Source of the DNA: Oopsacas minuta
Taxonomy: Eukaryota; Porifera; Hexactinellida; Lyssacinosida; Leucopsacidae
Assembly: GCA_024704765.1 (NCBI GenBank)
Contig: JAKMXF010000300.1
Coordinates: 124,001-188,000, forward strand
Reading direction: 5' to 3'
DNA: 64,000 nt
Positions 34,201 to 42,795 of the stretch are shown piece by piece; positions within the stretch are counted from its first letter, which is position 1, and every line of letters starts with the position of its first letter. The translations under genes and the position numbers were made by a program. The notes under the pieces are model-generated. The model searched no databases, was not told where the DNA came from, and saw only the letters and a program-made list of their open reading frames with translations.

Positions 34201-37200
34201 TCTGCTAAAAAGTATGTCTAATTCGCGTCTACACTTATAATAATATTTATTATTTATATTTATTCCACAGAGTATATACAACTGAAGGGAAAAGGATTAA
34301 ATTATTGGCAGACTTTGTGCATCAAGGAAAATATGTTGCAGTAGAGCCTAATAGGTAATATTATTGATTTTCACAAATATTTGGCTTCAAAATACAGTGA
34401 AACCTCGTCAATACGAACAACCATCCGACGGTCAAATTTGTTCGCTTTATCCAGAGAAATACCAATTGAATAATCATGTTAGGACCTGATTTTGTTGTCT
34501 TATCTGGAAATTCTTATTAGCCGTGTTTGTATTCACGAGGGCCGACTGTACGTGTCATTTCAATGTGTATCGAAACTTATCATCCTCAGGATTATACGTA
34601 TAAATGAGACCTTCCATAACTATGAATTTTGGCTTAAGAAATAATCCCTTGTGGATAAAATTAGTGATGTCAGGTAACCTGAGCTACTCACTACAAATAT
34701 GACTATACTGAGATTATCTATCTTGATAAGATATTAGATTAAAATATTTACTGATTATATTCTATGTCTCAATCTCAACATATTAAAGTTTTAATTGTGG
34801 GTGGACATCGAGTTGGTAAAACTACACTATTTTGTCAGCTTGTCCGAGGACAAAGCTTCCCTGGAGGCAATGACTCATTAAAACAATCAAGCGAGTACAT
34901 TATACTCAATGGTAATTTGCATATAGAAATACATGATTGTCTAGTTTCATCCCCTAAGTCATTGATAACGCAAACATGGCGAAATGTGAATGCAATTATA
35001 TACATGTTCTCATATGAAGATCTGAGATCGCTACATGAAGTTTCGGTTTGGTTTCGTCACGTAAAGGAGCTGCTGTGTGACGGACTTGTCCACCAAATTA
35101 TCGTCGGAAACAAAGTAGATTTGGCTAAGATTTCGGAGGAGGAATCCTTCGATTCCACACTAAAGACGCTTTGTAAGGAATTGAGTGTAACAGATCAAGA
35201 TAAATTTTCTGTAACAGCTACTACAGGTGACGGAATCGATGCAATTAAAGCTAGAATTGGTGAAAAGTTTCGTGAATATGTTACTCGGGGTCCCTTTCCT
35301 GATTCCTTATGTATTGTCCCACGTCAAACCCATTCAGGCTGTATGTGTATTAACTAGAATACTCTGATTTGGTATAATTTATATGTGATTACAATTCTAT
35401 TGTATTGATGCTAGGAATATATTATTAAGCTCTTTCTATTCGCATCGGATACGGATGGAAGAGTTCTTATAATCCATCTCAATATTTTGTAATTAGTAAA
35501 GTAGAACTCAGAATAATTACGTCATATCTGAGTAGATATTGTGTTAAAATGAATGGGAACTAAAATTTGGTGTGAGAGAAGGAGTGTACGTCTTATCCGA
35601 ATTATACCATATTACTTGTATTATTACAATTATGATTGCAATAACAGTTGCAGTAGAAACTCGTTTCCATTACACCTAAAAGTATTGAAATTATTACTAA
35701 TTCCTCTGGAGAAGAAGTAAAGTTTTTGACATATTCCCTGGTGTGCTTACTAGTAGTTCCTACTGACATTCCCGTGTTACATTTTATTACATTAAGTGTT
35801 GTATTCACAATCTAAAGTTAATAAGAACTACGTACTATCATAATGAAATGGGAAATGGTACATGGAACCTGATATTTGGTTCCATGTGATAAGATGTTTG
35901 GGGAATATCTAATGATGAATTTTCCTAATATTGATACCTACTTATGATAATAACTAGAATGTTGACGGGGTAACGAGGTTCTTACTGGAATTTACTAACT
36001 CCAGTAGAACCTCGAATTCACACATTTCAACGAGTTTGGAAATATCCACATTTTATTGTCCTAAGATAGTAATTAGAGCAAGCATATTTGTAGTTAATTT
36101 ATACAACAATATGCATCATCAGTCTTAGTACCAACAGGTTTATCAATTGGTAGACGATCTTTTACTCTTGGTCGTTTGTTTATGTAATCTTGACCTATTT
36201 CGTTAATCATTTCTGGAATACCTTCTCCCGTAGTTCCAGATACTTTAAAATTGTGTTTGCTTTCTATCAAAGGTTTTATTCTAGCAATACTATCATTAAT
36301 GCCATCTTCAGGTGGAACTAGGTCGCATTTATTCCCTACTAGACAGTTTATAACGCTAGACTCATGTGAGATATTCTTGTATATTGATTGATACCATTTA
36401 CCCATCTCCTCAACCGAGCTTTTGCGGTCCAATGAATACACGCACAATACTATGTCTAGGTTGCGACAAAGCGTAGTGTTAATTGAAGTGGGTGTGGCAC
36501 TGATAGTGTCACGTACTTGGATGTTAATCTGTTGACCCTGTGCTGTCCAAGAAGCTAGACCAGTATCCTCAGAAATTGGGTATAGAGAGCGAGGGGCTTG
36601 CGAACGATACATAATCTGGTTAAATATTACTGTCTTCCCGACAGATTTCCCTCCAATAATTAGTATATTACAAGTAGACATCGTCCAATGAGTATTTTAT
36701 CTTGTTAATATTGCCTAATGAGACTTTATCTTAATTTACATATCCAATTGATTCTATCGTATTTATATTATATAATTACAGATGATGTATTCAAAATTAA
36801 TAATCTCACTTCTGTCCGCCATAAATATGTCCTTGGAAATAACTAGAAATATCCAAACAGTATATTTTGTAAATGCTAATAGTTCTCAAGCAATGGTACA
36901 ATTAACTTTTATTATTTTTCAGTATTTTCCAGGAATTTCTGTATGTTCTTCCCCTTGAAACAATACTAATAATCATTTAATTCGGTAGACATAATATTTC
37001 ATTCCTCCCTAATTTGTATTTTACTAATTTAATCTCATCGACACGTGTTTTGATTAAATTTGTATACATCATCTTTTGGGGATAAGATATATAAATGAAG
37101 GAATATTCAGTTTTACATTAAAATAGCTTGAACTCTGATAGACAATGTCTAATTGTAATATACTAATCGTTGGAGGAAAATCTGTCGGGAAGACAGTAAT

Positions 37201-40200
37201 ATTTAACCAGATTACGTATCGTTCAACAACACCTCGCTTTCTCTACCCAATTTCTGAGGATACTGGTATAGCTTCTTGGACAGCACAGGGTCAACAGATT
37301 AACATCCAAGTACGTGACACTATCAGTGCCACACCCACTTCAATAAATGCTACACTATGCCGCAACCTTGACATAATATTATTTGTGTATTCGTTAGATA
37401 GAAAAAGCTCAGTTGAGGAGCTGGGTGAATGGCACGATTTAATATACAGGTTTATCCCACCTGACGTCATCAGCTGTTTAGTAGGCAATAAATGTGATCT
37501 AGTTACATCTGATGAAGGTTTCAATGATAGTATTGTTAGAATAAAACCTATCATTGGAAGCAAACACAATTTTAAGGTATCGGCTGTTACGGGAGAGGGT
37601 ATTCCGCAGATGGTTGAAAAAATAGCGCGTGATTACTTGACGAAACAACCAAGACAGCCTACTGGTGGTGTAATAGTCGGGGGAATACGTACCCCTCCTG
37701 GTGATGCATATTGTTGTATTAATTAATTATTTGGTTTATTTATTTCTCTCATTTGTGTATACTCATAATATTGTTTGAATGTTATAATTTCATTTATATG
37801 CCAACACTAAAATTCATTGAGCAATCTTTCATATACATTCAATATGCTGTTATGCTAATTCTAATAAAGAAACAGCATTTCTTCCTTGCCAAGGAAATTC
37901 CCTAAAATAGTATAGAGCATTTCTATTAGCAGTAATTACTGTTACAAACGAATAAAGTAATTTGATCTAGTTAATGCATTACTTTACATGGGACTATTTC
38001 ACAGACACTTTAAGAAGCTTCCTTATGGTGCTATTGAGTTACTAGCAGGGCAATCTCCTCTAAAAATCTCGCGGTGAGTTATAATTATTTCCAGAACTTG
38101 TTGCTTTGTGTATTTACATGAATTGTCTGTTATGTTCTATACTCTCGTGGTGTATGTATACTGAGTAAGATTTGTATTAGCATCCCCCAAGTATGATATA
38201 ACATTACTCAAGATATTTTTAATAATCCAGTACTATACTCTCCAGGCAATTCCTAATATTCCATCAGCTTTAAATTATTCTAGTCATTATATTTGACCAC
38301 ATTTACACCTAACTGTAAATATTAGATCAAATCCATATTCATATTCACTTTTGAGATAAGCAATGTTTAGACGGAGTTTAATGTAATTTTAAGTGCATTT
38401 TTCGGTCATTTTGCCTCTTTCTAATTATGCAGGTGTTTTGATAGTGGGGCAATCCTATTAGCAATTCGCTTATTAGCAATTTGCTTTTGGGCAAGTTTTA
38501 CCTGCAAAATTCTGATATCCGAAACATGATTTTACAATTTTAATTGACTGTATATTATTTCTTAAGACCAATTGGGAGTCATCCTGTTCTAATGAGGAGA
38601 AAACGAATTGTTTACAGACCAAATGTAAAGAGTGAAGCTAGTCTATCTAATGTTATAACAACTCTACCCCAACAAGCTCCTCTCACTCTACAACCTATTG
38701 TACGTAAGATAATTACATCTTATATCAGTGTTTTAATTATATTTTCTCTGTAATTTTCTAGGATAATCCTGATAGAAAAATCAAGAAAATTAGCGTTTCT
38801 AAACAGAGACCTCTTGGGGGAAGAAGAGATAAGGAAAAAAGAGAACTAGAAAAATTCAAATTTAAAGTTAGAGAGGTAATATCGCAATATTCAAAGCTAT
38901 TTACATTGTGCAATTCTCGTATGTTCTAATTTTATTCTTTTCCAATTTCACCTAAATCTGAATCAATTAGTAAGCATGAAATATTATGAAATATTCTATT
39001 GTATATTTACTTTTGCATATATAAATAATTGTGTGATTTGTTGTGTCAGAATTGATATTATATAACAAACCATTTGGTAACTGTTTATTAGATTTGCCCA
39101 ATTTACTACATAACACACTACTACGGTATTGAGCTTTTCTTCTGTGGCCCTTTCAGCAAAATAACCCGATATCTTCACTATTTCTATTAATTAATGGTTA
39201 AATATTTCAATTTTTTTTAGGACTCAGCATTTGCCCCAAGCAGTGCTACACTTCCTCAAGTAGATCGCACCGTAAACTCACCAGATGAACAAGAGGGTGT
39301 AATCTATCCTTCTAATAATTTAGAAGAAACTCAACATACTTCTGTGCCCAAACAAGATAGTGTAATAAAGGCAGAGACATACTATCCATTAGCTGAGGGA
39401 GAAGTTGAAGATGCTCCTGGTAAGTTATTGTTTGTATTTATAATTTTCTAGAATAGTTTTCCCCATAGTTCGTATAGAATAAACTTTTCCACGATTGAAA
39501 GATTTTGATTCCTAGATCTTTTAATTTTATGCGCGTCTCGAAAATATGTTTATTCGCCCAGAACATGGAGCCTAAACTACGTCTAATAAACTGTATTAAA
39601 TGAACAACTTTGCAATAAACGTGTAGCCAGGGCAAAATTGATCCTGTGCTAATTTAAGCCTCAGGGTCGGCGCTTTGTGTCCTTCATGTCTGATGAACTG
39701 GCACTCTTGATCCCCGCCAAGCACCTAGATAAATCCCTGCGTGTAGCCTAGAAATTCAACATATCTTCTCATGCAATAGTCAACAATATTTCACGTGATT
39801 GTCGCATACAAGAAAGTTCACCATATAAGGTGTACCAACTAGTAGAAATAACGTCAGATCTAATTTACAGCTAATCTTACTATATTCATTAATCCTTACA
39901 AACGATCCCATTGCTAAACTGTGCACTAAACTCTATACACTGTTTTGTAGAGGTTATTCCTCACAGGTCATGTTATTTTAATCATTACATATACAGTATT
40001 TTATTACTTAATATCCAACAGTTGAACTAATAGTGAGAAAGACGTTACTGTGTATTATTGTAGATACTTTCACTTTCAAACATTCCTTGTTTGGAATTTG
40101 AATATTCTCCATAATTTAGGAATAAACAATTATTAATAATTGAAAACTGCTTTCAATGCTTACATTTACAGTTTCCATTTTGAAAGTTTTGTAAGGTTAT

Positions 40201-41127
40201 TTGATTCAATTGCTAGGATTGGTTACAGAAAAGCCTGTGGACTTGCTACCAACAGAGGAAGTACATGAAGAGTCTGTAGACTCTGTACAACCACGAATAC
40301 AGGTATACTACATGAAATGCACAAGGTTATACTCCCTCAATATACAGTGGAGTTTGTTTATTAGCAATAGAGGTTTGGTTCACAAACAGTTGTTAATAGG
40401 GGAAAATTACAAAATATACGCTTTGGACCTGAAAAATAATTAACAAATATTGATACAATGAATACTCGTTATAACTATGTAAGTGCTTGGAATCAAGGTT
40501 CATTCGTTGTAAACAGAGTAAAGCTATATGTGGTATTTGTTATAAGGGAGTTTACTGTATTAAGCGAGATTCTAATAACTGAACCTTCTGTATACGTATC
40601 ATATTTATATGAACTTTGAACTTTAGACTCAACAGAACGACTTACCAACAGCTGATCACAGTATAACTGAAACGTCAATACCAGTTGATCAAGTAGATGT
40701 ACAGCCTCATGTATCTAGCATAGAACCTAACATTCCTGATCCACAACGCGAATCAACTCAAATTGAAGATAATTCCCTGAATGTCACAGATCTTCAAGAC
40801 CAACCAAAAATTGCCGTTACTAATGAAGATAATCAGGTGATTGCTGCGGATAGCACTGAAGCAGATAATGGTGTAACTTTTGACAAGAGTGATACTTCTG
40901 TGACAGATAATATTCCTGTTATTACTAATACTAATCAAACACAGTTGGAAACAGCTAAGGGAATTTGTATCAATGATGCTATTACGCATCAACAGTTGAA
41001 ACAGTTGGAGAGAGACACGGAAGAACATTTGCGGGCAAATGAAAATAATGTAAGCCAGGGCACGGGGGACGAAACTAAGGGAGCACATGGAGAGGGGAAC
41101 AATTCCGCGAATGTAAGTTCTAAATAA
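31237..41127 (+). CDS. DCDC2: Doublecortin-domain protein, DCDC2-like (12 exons, five genes nested in its introns)
   Basis: Doublecortin domains bind microtubules; DCDC2 works in primary cilia. Exons 31237-31547, 31867-31924, 31983-32074, 34032-34110, 34162-34211, 34271-34354, 38005-38073, 38567-38699, 38762-38875, 39221-39419, 40217-40302 and 40627-41127 join in phase to 591 residues. Domain 1 is at about 22-115 (LFLYQNGH, LDNLKDGASYVVGGKEGFKQV). Domain 2 is at about 150-235 (VITVYRNGE, LLTQRELTSWERVLEIITDK, VYTTEGKRIKLLADF, GKYVAVEPN), continued by FKKL from exon 7. A basic segment follows (KQRPLGGRRDKEKRELEKF), then an acidic Glu/Gln/Thr-rich tail. Intron 3 (1,957 bp) and intron 6 (3,650 bp) hold complete genes. 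The terminal AAT|GTAAGT could be an alternative donor; I saw no convincing exon after it. Confidence 0.88.
32084..32527 (-). CDS. NR2C2AP: NR2C2AP-like protein, nested antisense in DCDC2-like intron 3
   Basis: 147 residues, single exon, opposite strand to its host. It matches the nuclear receptor 2C2-associated protein (TRA16) family closely: RVSSVLNKD, QFGKQHLLDGNEETCWNS, QFQ/KFQGGF and FGRITIY correspond to the human protein as I remember it. The fold is a discoidin/F5-8-type beta-sandwich. In mammals it represses the orphan receptor TR4; whether that partner exists here is unknown. Its stop codon is only nine bases from the DCDC2 exon 3 donor (32075), so any 3' UTR must run antisense through that exon. 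Confidence 0.92.
   Translation of the reverse strand: MATAGSGLLAQESNINYLIAKIRVSSVLNKDVKQFGKQHLLDGNEETCWNSEQGKFQSISFQFKEDVRIEVIEIKFQGGFSAGLVSIEIMGKGISIVTHMNDNSELQQAQFGLILGAADKLNIILKECTDTFGRITIYTLNVIGHTL
33052..33624 (+). CDS. Four-helix membrane protein with two PPxY motifs, nested in DCDC2-like intron 3
   Basis: 190 residues from the ATG at 33052. The frame is open further upstream but without an ATG. Four hydrophobic segments (about residues 5-30, 33-62, 75-105 and 108-135) precede a cytosolic tail with two copies of PPSY (PPSYIEV and PPSYRDV). PPxY binds WW domains, typically of NEDD4-type ubiquitin ligases, and such tails are common in LAPTM-like and other small four-helix endosomal proteins. 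I cannot name the family. A role as a ligase adaptor or a regulated surface protein is inference. Confidence 0.75.
   Translation: MELSLHMVAVFHVITSVCGFVIGTCVLTYALVNLATFIELGLIVFGSYFIFISIVYFLLFSMSYLCDSCSLRTLKWIWYSYSLFTLFVIILDTVTVFYLFISVCLGANVSSLLVCSLLLLAYIIVKIILCCFQIKSLSVSAKTEPAVRINAETEPPSYIEVCPELVNTLPPSYRDVIVDVESNKQTCDEV
33625..34031. other. 3' part of DCDC2-like intron 3
   Basis: AT-rich. A 69-residue hydrophobic frame overlaps the end of the PPxY gene (33611-33820) but has no support. Otherwise nothing seen before the acceptor at 34031. Confidence 0.4.
34393..34550. repeat. MITE-like element in DCDC2-like intron 6
   Basis: TACAGTGAAACCTCGTCAAT at the left, GTATTCACGAGGGCCGACTG at the right followed by TA. 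The inner arms ATACGAACA and TGTTTGTAT also pair. Related by its ends to family C. Confidence 0.7.
34764..35357 (+). CDS. Divergent Rab/Ras-like small GTPase 1, nested in DCDC2-like intron 6
   Basis: 197 residues, single exon. P-loop GGHRVGKT at 13-20, G4 NKVD (VGNKVDL) and G5-like TATTGDG are present. The G3 box (DTAGQE in Ras and Rab) is replaced by HDCLVSS, losing the glycine and the catalytic glutamine, so intrinsic GTP hydrolysis is expected to be weak or different. The C-terminus GCMCIN has two cysteines that could be prenylated, though it is a non-standard box. It is the most diverged of three copies in this intron. Confidence 0.82.
   Translation: MSQSQHIKVLIVGGHRVGKTTLFCQLVRGQSFPGGNDSLKQSSEYIILNGNLHIEIHDCLVSSPKSLITQTWRNVNAIIYMFSYEDLRSLHEVSVWFRHVKELLCDGLVHQIIVGNKVDLAKISEEESFDSTLKTLCKELSVTDQDKFSVTATTGDGIDAIKARIGEKFREYVTRGPFPDSLCIVPRQTHSGCMCIN
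35358..36093. other. Spacer between nested GTPase genes 1 and 2
   Basis: No gene. About 35500-35605 carries a diverged repeat related to 22832-22980 (GTAGAACTCAG..., AAATGAATGGGAA, GTCTTATCCGAAT). Confidence 0.45.
36094..36681 (-). CDS. Divergent Rab-like small GTPase 2, nested antisense in DCDC2-like intron 6
   Basis: 195 residues, single exon, antisense to the host. P-loop GGKSVGKT at 10-17; G4 is VGNKCDL; G5 is SGTTGEG. The G3 region reads VRDTISATP, so the DxxGQ motif is missing. The C-terminus CCIN fits a Rab-type CCxx double prenylation signal. It is very close to 37145-37726 (long shared runs from TGLASWTAQGQQ through LCRNLDI), so it is a recent inverted duplicate; the two genes are head-to-head. 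Function unknown beyond membrane-anchored, GTP-binding. Confidence 0.86.
   Translation of the reverse strand: MSTCNILIIGGKSVGKTVIFNQIMYRSQAPRSLYPISEDTGLASWTAQGQQINIQVRDTISATPTSINTTLCRNLDIVLCVYSLDRKSSVEEMGKWYQSIYKNISHESSVINCLVGNKCDLVPPEDGINDSIARIKPLIESKHNFKVSGTTGEGIPEMINEIGQDYINKRPRVKDRLPIDKPVGTKTDDAYCCIN
36682..37144. other. Shared upstream region of head-to-head GTPases 2 and 3
   Basis: 463 bp between two divergent start codons, so probably a bidirectional control region. A TATA box faces right at 37088. On the left-facing side there are only AT-rich stretches (36761-36775) and no clear box. Confidence 0.5.
37088..37095 (+). promoter_or_regulatory. TATA box of nested GTPase 3
   Basis: TATATAAA beginning 57 bp before the ATG at 37145, the same spacing as in the nested multi-pass genes. 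Confidence 0.6.
37145..37726 (+). CDS. Divergent Rab-like small GTPase 3, nested in DCDC2-like intron 6
   Basis: 193 residues, single exon, near-copy of the antisense gene at 36094-36681. P-loop GGKSVGKT, G4 VGNKCDL and G5 SAVTGEG are kept. The G3 box is RDTISA instead of DTAGQE, as in its sister. It ends YCCIN. Differences from the sister cluster in the effector-like region after the P-loop and in the tail (TGGVIVGG). Conserved loss of G3 in all three copies argues for selection rather than decay, since the frames are otherwise intact. Confidence 0.86.
   Translation: MSNCNILIVGGKSVGKTVIFNQITYRSTTPRFLYPISEDTGIASWTAQGQQINIQVRDTISATPTSINATLCRNLDIILFVYSLDRKSSVEELGEWHDLIYRFIPPDVISCLVGNKCDLVTSDEGFNDSIVRIKPIIGSKHNFKVSAVTGEGIPQMVEKIARDYLTKQPRQPTGGVIVGGIRTPPGDAYCCIN
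38074..38566. other. DCDC2-like intron 7
   Basis: 493 bp. About 38440-38500 has family B-like sequence (CTATTAGCAATTCGC, TTATTAGCAATTTGC). No open frame of note. Confidence 0.45.
39676..39750 (+). repeat. Dispersed repeat, family F, copy 2, in DCDC2-like intron 10
   Basis: Same ordered blocks as 25986-26063 (TGTGTCCTTCAT, GAACTGGCACT, CCAAGCACCTAGATAAA, GCGTGT). No terminal repeats were recognised. Confidence 0.75.
40343..40559. repeat. MITE-like element, family B, in DCDC2-like intron 11
   Basis: TACAGTGGAGTTTGTTTATT at the left, TTATAAGGGAGTTTACTGTA at the right. Longer than the copy at 3948-4080, with the same end sequence. It occupies about two-thirds of the 324 bp intron. Confidence 0.7.
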
Positions 41128-42138
41128 TTAACTCTTCTTAATTCAATATTTATTTCACTGAGTTGTACGGTAATACAGTATTGATAGCATGCCCTGCAAA
41201 TTCTGCTGATAATAAAGTAATTAGTATACCTAACAGTATTTTTAGAAATTACAACTCACCATTTTGATAATAATGTAAGACTTTTGATTCCTGGAAAGTA
41301 CAAAAATTTATATTGAAAGTAAAACTGGACTTTTCAATCAGATACTAATGTTAATCCCTATATATTTCTATGATCTAAGGTTTATTGTACTTTTGTATTG
41401 TAGAAAATCATTTTGGAAATCTTTTCGGAATCCTTTCAATTGTGTGTATAATTCTAATAATCTATAATACGTTTATTTCCAAATTTCAAACAATAAACTT
41501 TCAATCACGAGGTGACCTTACAAATTTAATTATATATATTTATATGAATAATTATGTTAGCTAACCTCTCCTTTAGAATGGATCTACATGAGTTCAATAT
41601 AACCACACAACAACCTTATCTCTTACGCAGCAAAGTACTCCACTTTTCTTAACTATCCTATTACCAATATAATATATCTCAATAATGTACTGACTGTATT
41701 TATGCTTATGTCTTCTGAACTTTTACTCTTGGCCAATTCTTCACTTTACTTTCTACTTGTGCACAGCCATTGTATATTACTTGTACGCACGTGTTTATAG
41801 TAGACATAACCAAGTTCGTTGGAAAATGGCAGAGAATTACTTATGCGGTAAGGCAGATACCTGATTATCTATATTGGTTTTAACTAAGGAATTCCATTTA
41901 TTAATTATTTTCTCTGCTACATGTCAATAATAATATCAACCCCATCATGAATGAAATTATTCAAAAATTGCTGGATTTATCAATTTAAGATTTTACGCTC
42001 CCTGGAATGAGAATGGTTATGAAAAATCCTGGGACCGTCCCTGAATTCTATTACATTAATTATTATCCAAGATATTCATCCTCTATTAGTTATTTCCTCT
42101 AAATATATAACCCTGATTAAAGCAACATAATATACAAA
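41128..42138. other. Intergenic region DCDC2-like to MIF-like
   Basis: About 1 kb, very AT-rich. A short ATG-led stretch at 41826-41847 ends at GTAAGG and could be a first exon, but no partner exon was found. Otherwise nothing recognised. Confidence 0.45.
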
Positions 42139-42540
42139 ATGCCTCTACTGAGGTTATTCACTTCTCTCGCTCGTAAATCTATCCCAGAATCCTTTCCATT
42201 GATTCTATGCAAAACAGTAGCAGACACTCTTGGCAAGCCATTGGCTAGATGTGATGTAGCAATTATACCAGACTGTATAATGACATTAGGTGGTGTTAGT
42301 AGTCAGCCACAAGCTCAAGTGTATCTAACTAGCATAGGGAGTCAGAGTGAAGTTGAAAATGCCAAACACTGTTCTAAGCTTAGTACTCTAGTGTCTGAAA
42401 ATCTGAAAATACCTCTGGGGTGCATTGGGATACAATTTACTGAGGTGAAGTCACATGAAGTTGGGAGAGGGGGGAAAATCTATACAAAGATAATTGCAGA
42501 AACTCCTCCTAGTGGTGTGATGAGTAAATTCGTGTGTTAG
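42139..42540 (+). CDS. MIF / D-dopachrome tautomerase-like protein
   Basis: 133 residues, single exon, somewhat longer than the usual 115-118. The catalytic Pro directly after Met is present, as is the tautomerase-fold pattern of two beta-alpha-beta units: an ADTLGKP segment, TLGGVSSQPQAQVYLTSIG (compare the MIF strand with GG..PCA...L.SIG), and a helix with CSKLSTLVSENLKIP. MIF-family proteins have keto-enol tautomerase activity and in vertebrates act as secreted cytokines without a signal peptide. None is seen here. Whether it is closer to MIF or DDT cannot be settled by eye. Confidence 0.85.
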   Translation: MPLLRLFTSLARKSIPESFPLILCKTVADTLGKPLARCDVAIIPDCIMTLGGVSSQPQAQVYLTSIGSQSEVENAKHCSKLSTLVSENLKIPLGCIGIQFTEVKSHEVGRGGKIYTKIIAETPPSGVMSKFVC

Positions 42541-42795
42541 TATTTATTCATTGGAATTCCCAAACTTCACTTAATATATTAGTTAGATAGTAAGATACTA
42601 GTATACAGCTTTATTTCTATTTGTACATTCATTGTTTTCTAATTTCCGATAATCAATTAAACTTTGTAGAGTTGATTGTAGTCTGTATTTTCAGATTAAA
42701 GAGTAAACATACGAGATTTGTTAGTTATTTGTTTATTCTTTTAACATTTTAACTTTTATTATGTGTGACTAGTATCAGGGTTTAGTAAGTGTATT

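Noticed and set aside
41826-41847. ATG-led stretch ending at a GTAAGG donor upstream of the MIF-like gene
   Set aside because: No partner exon in phase was found, and the MIF-like frame already has the essential Met-Pro start.
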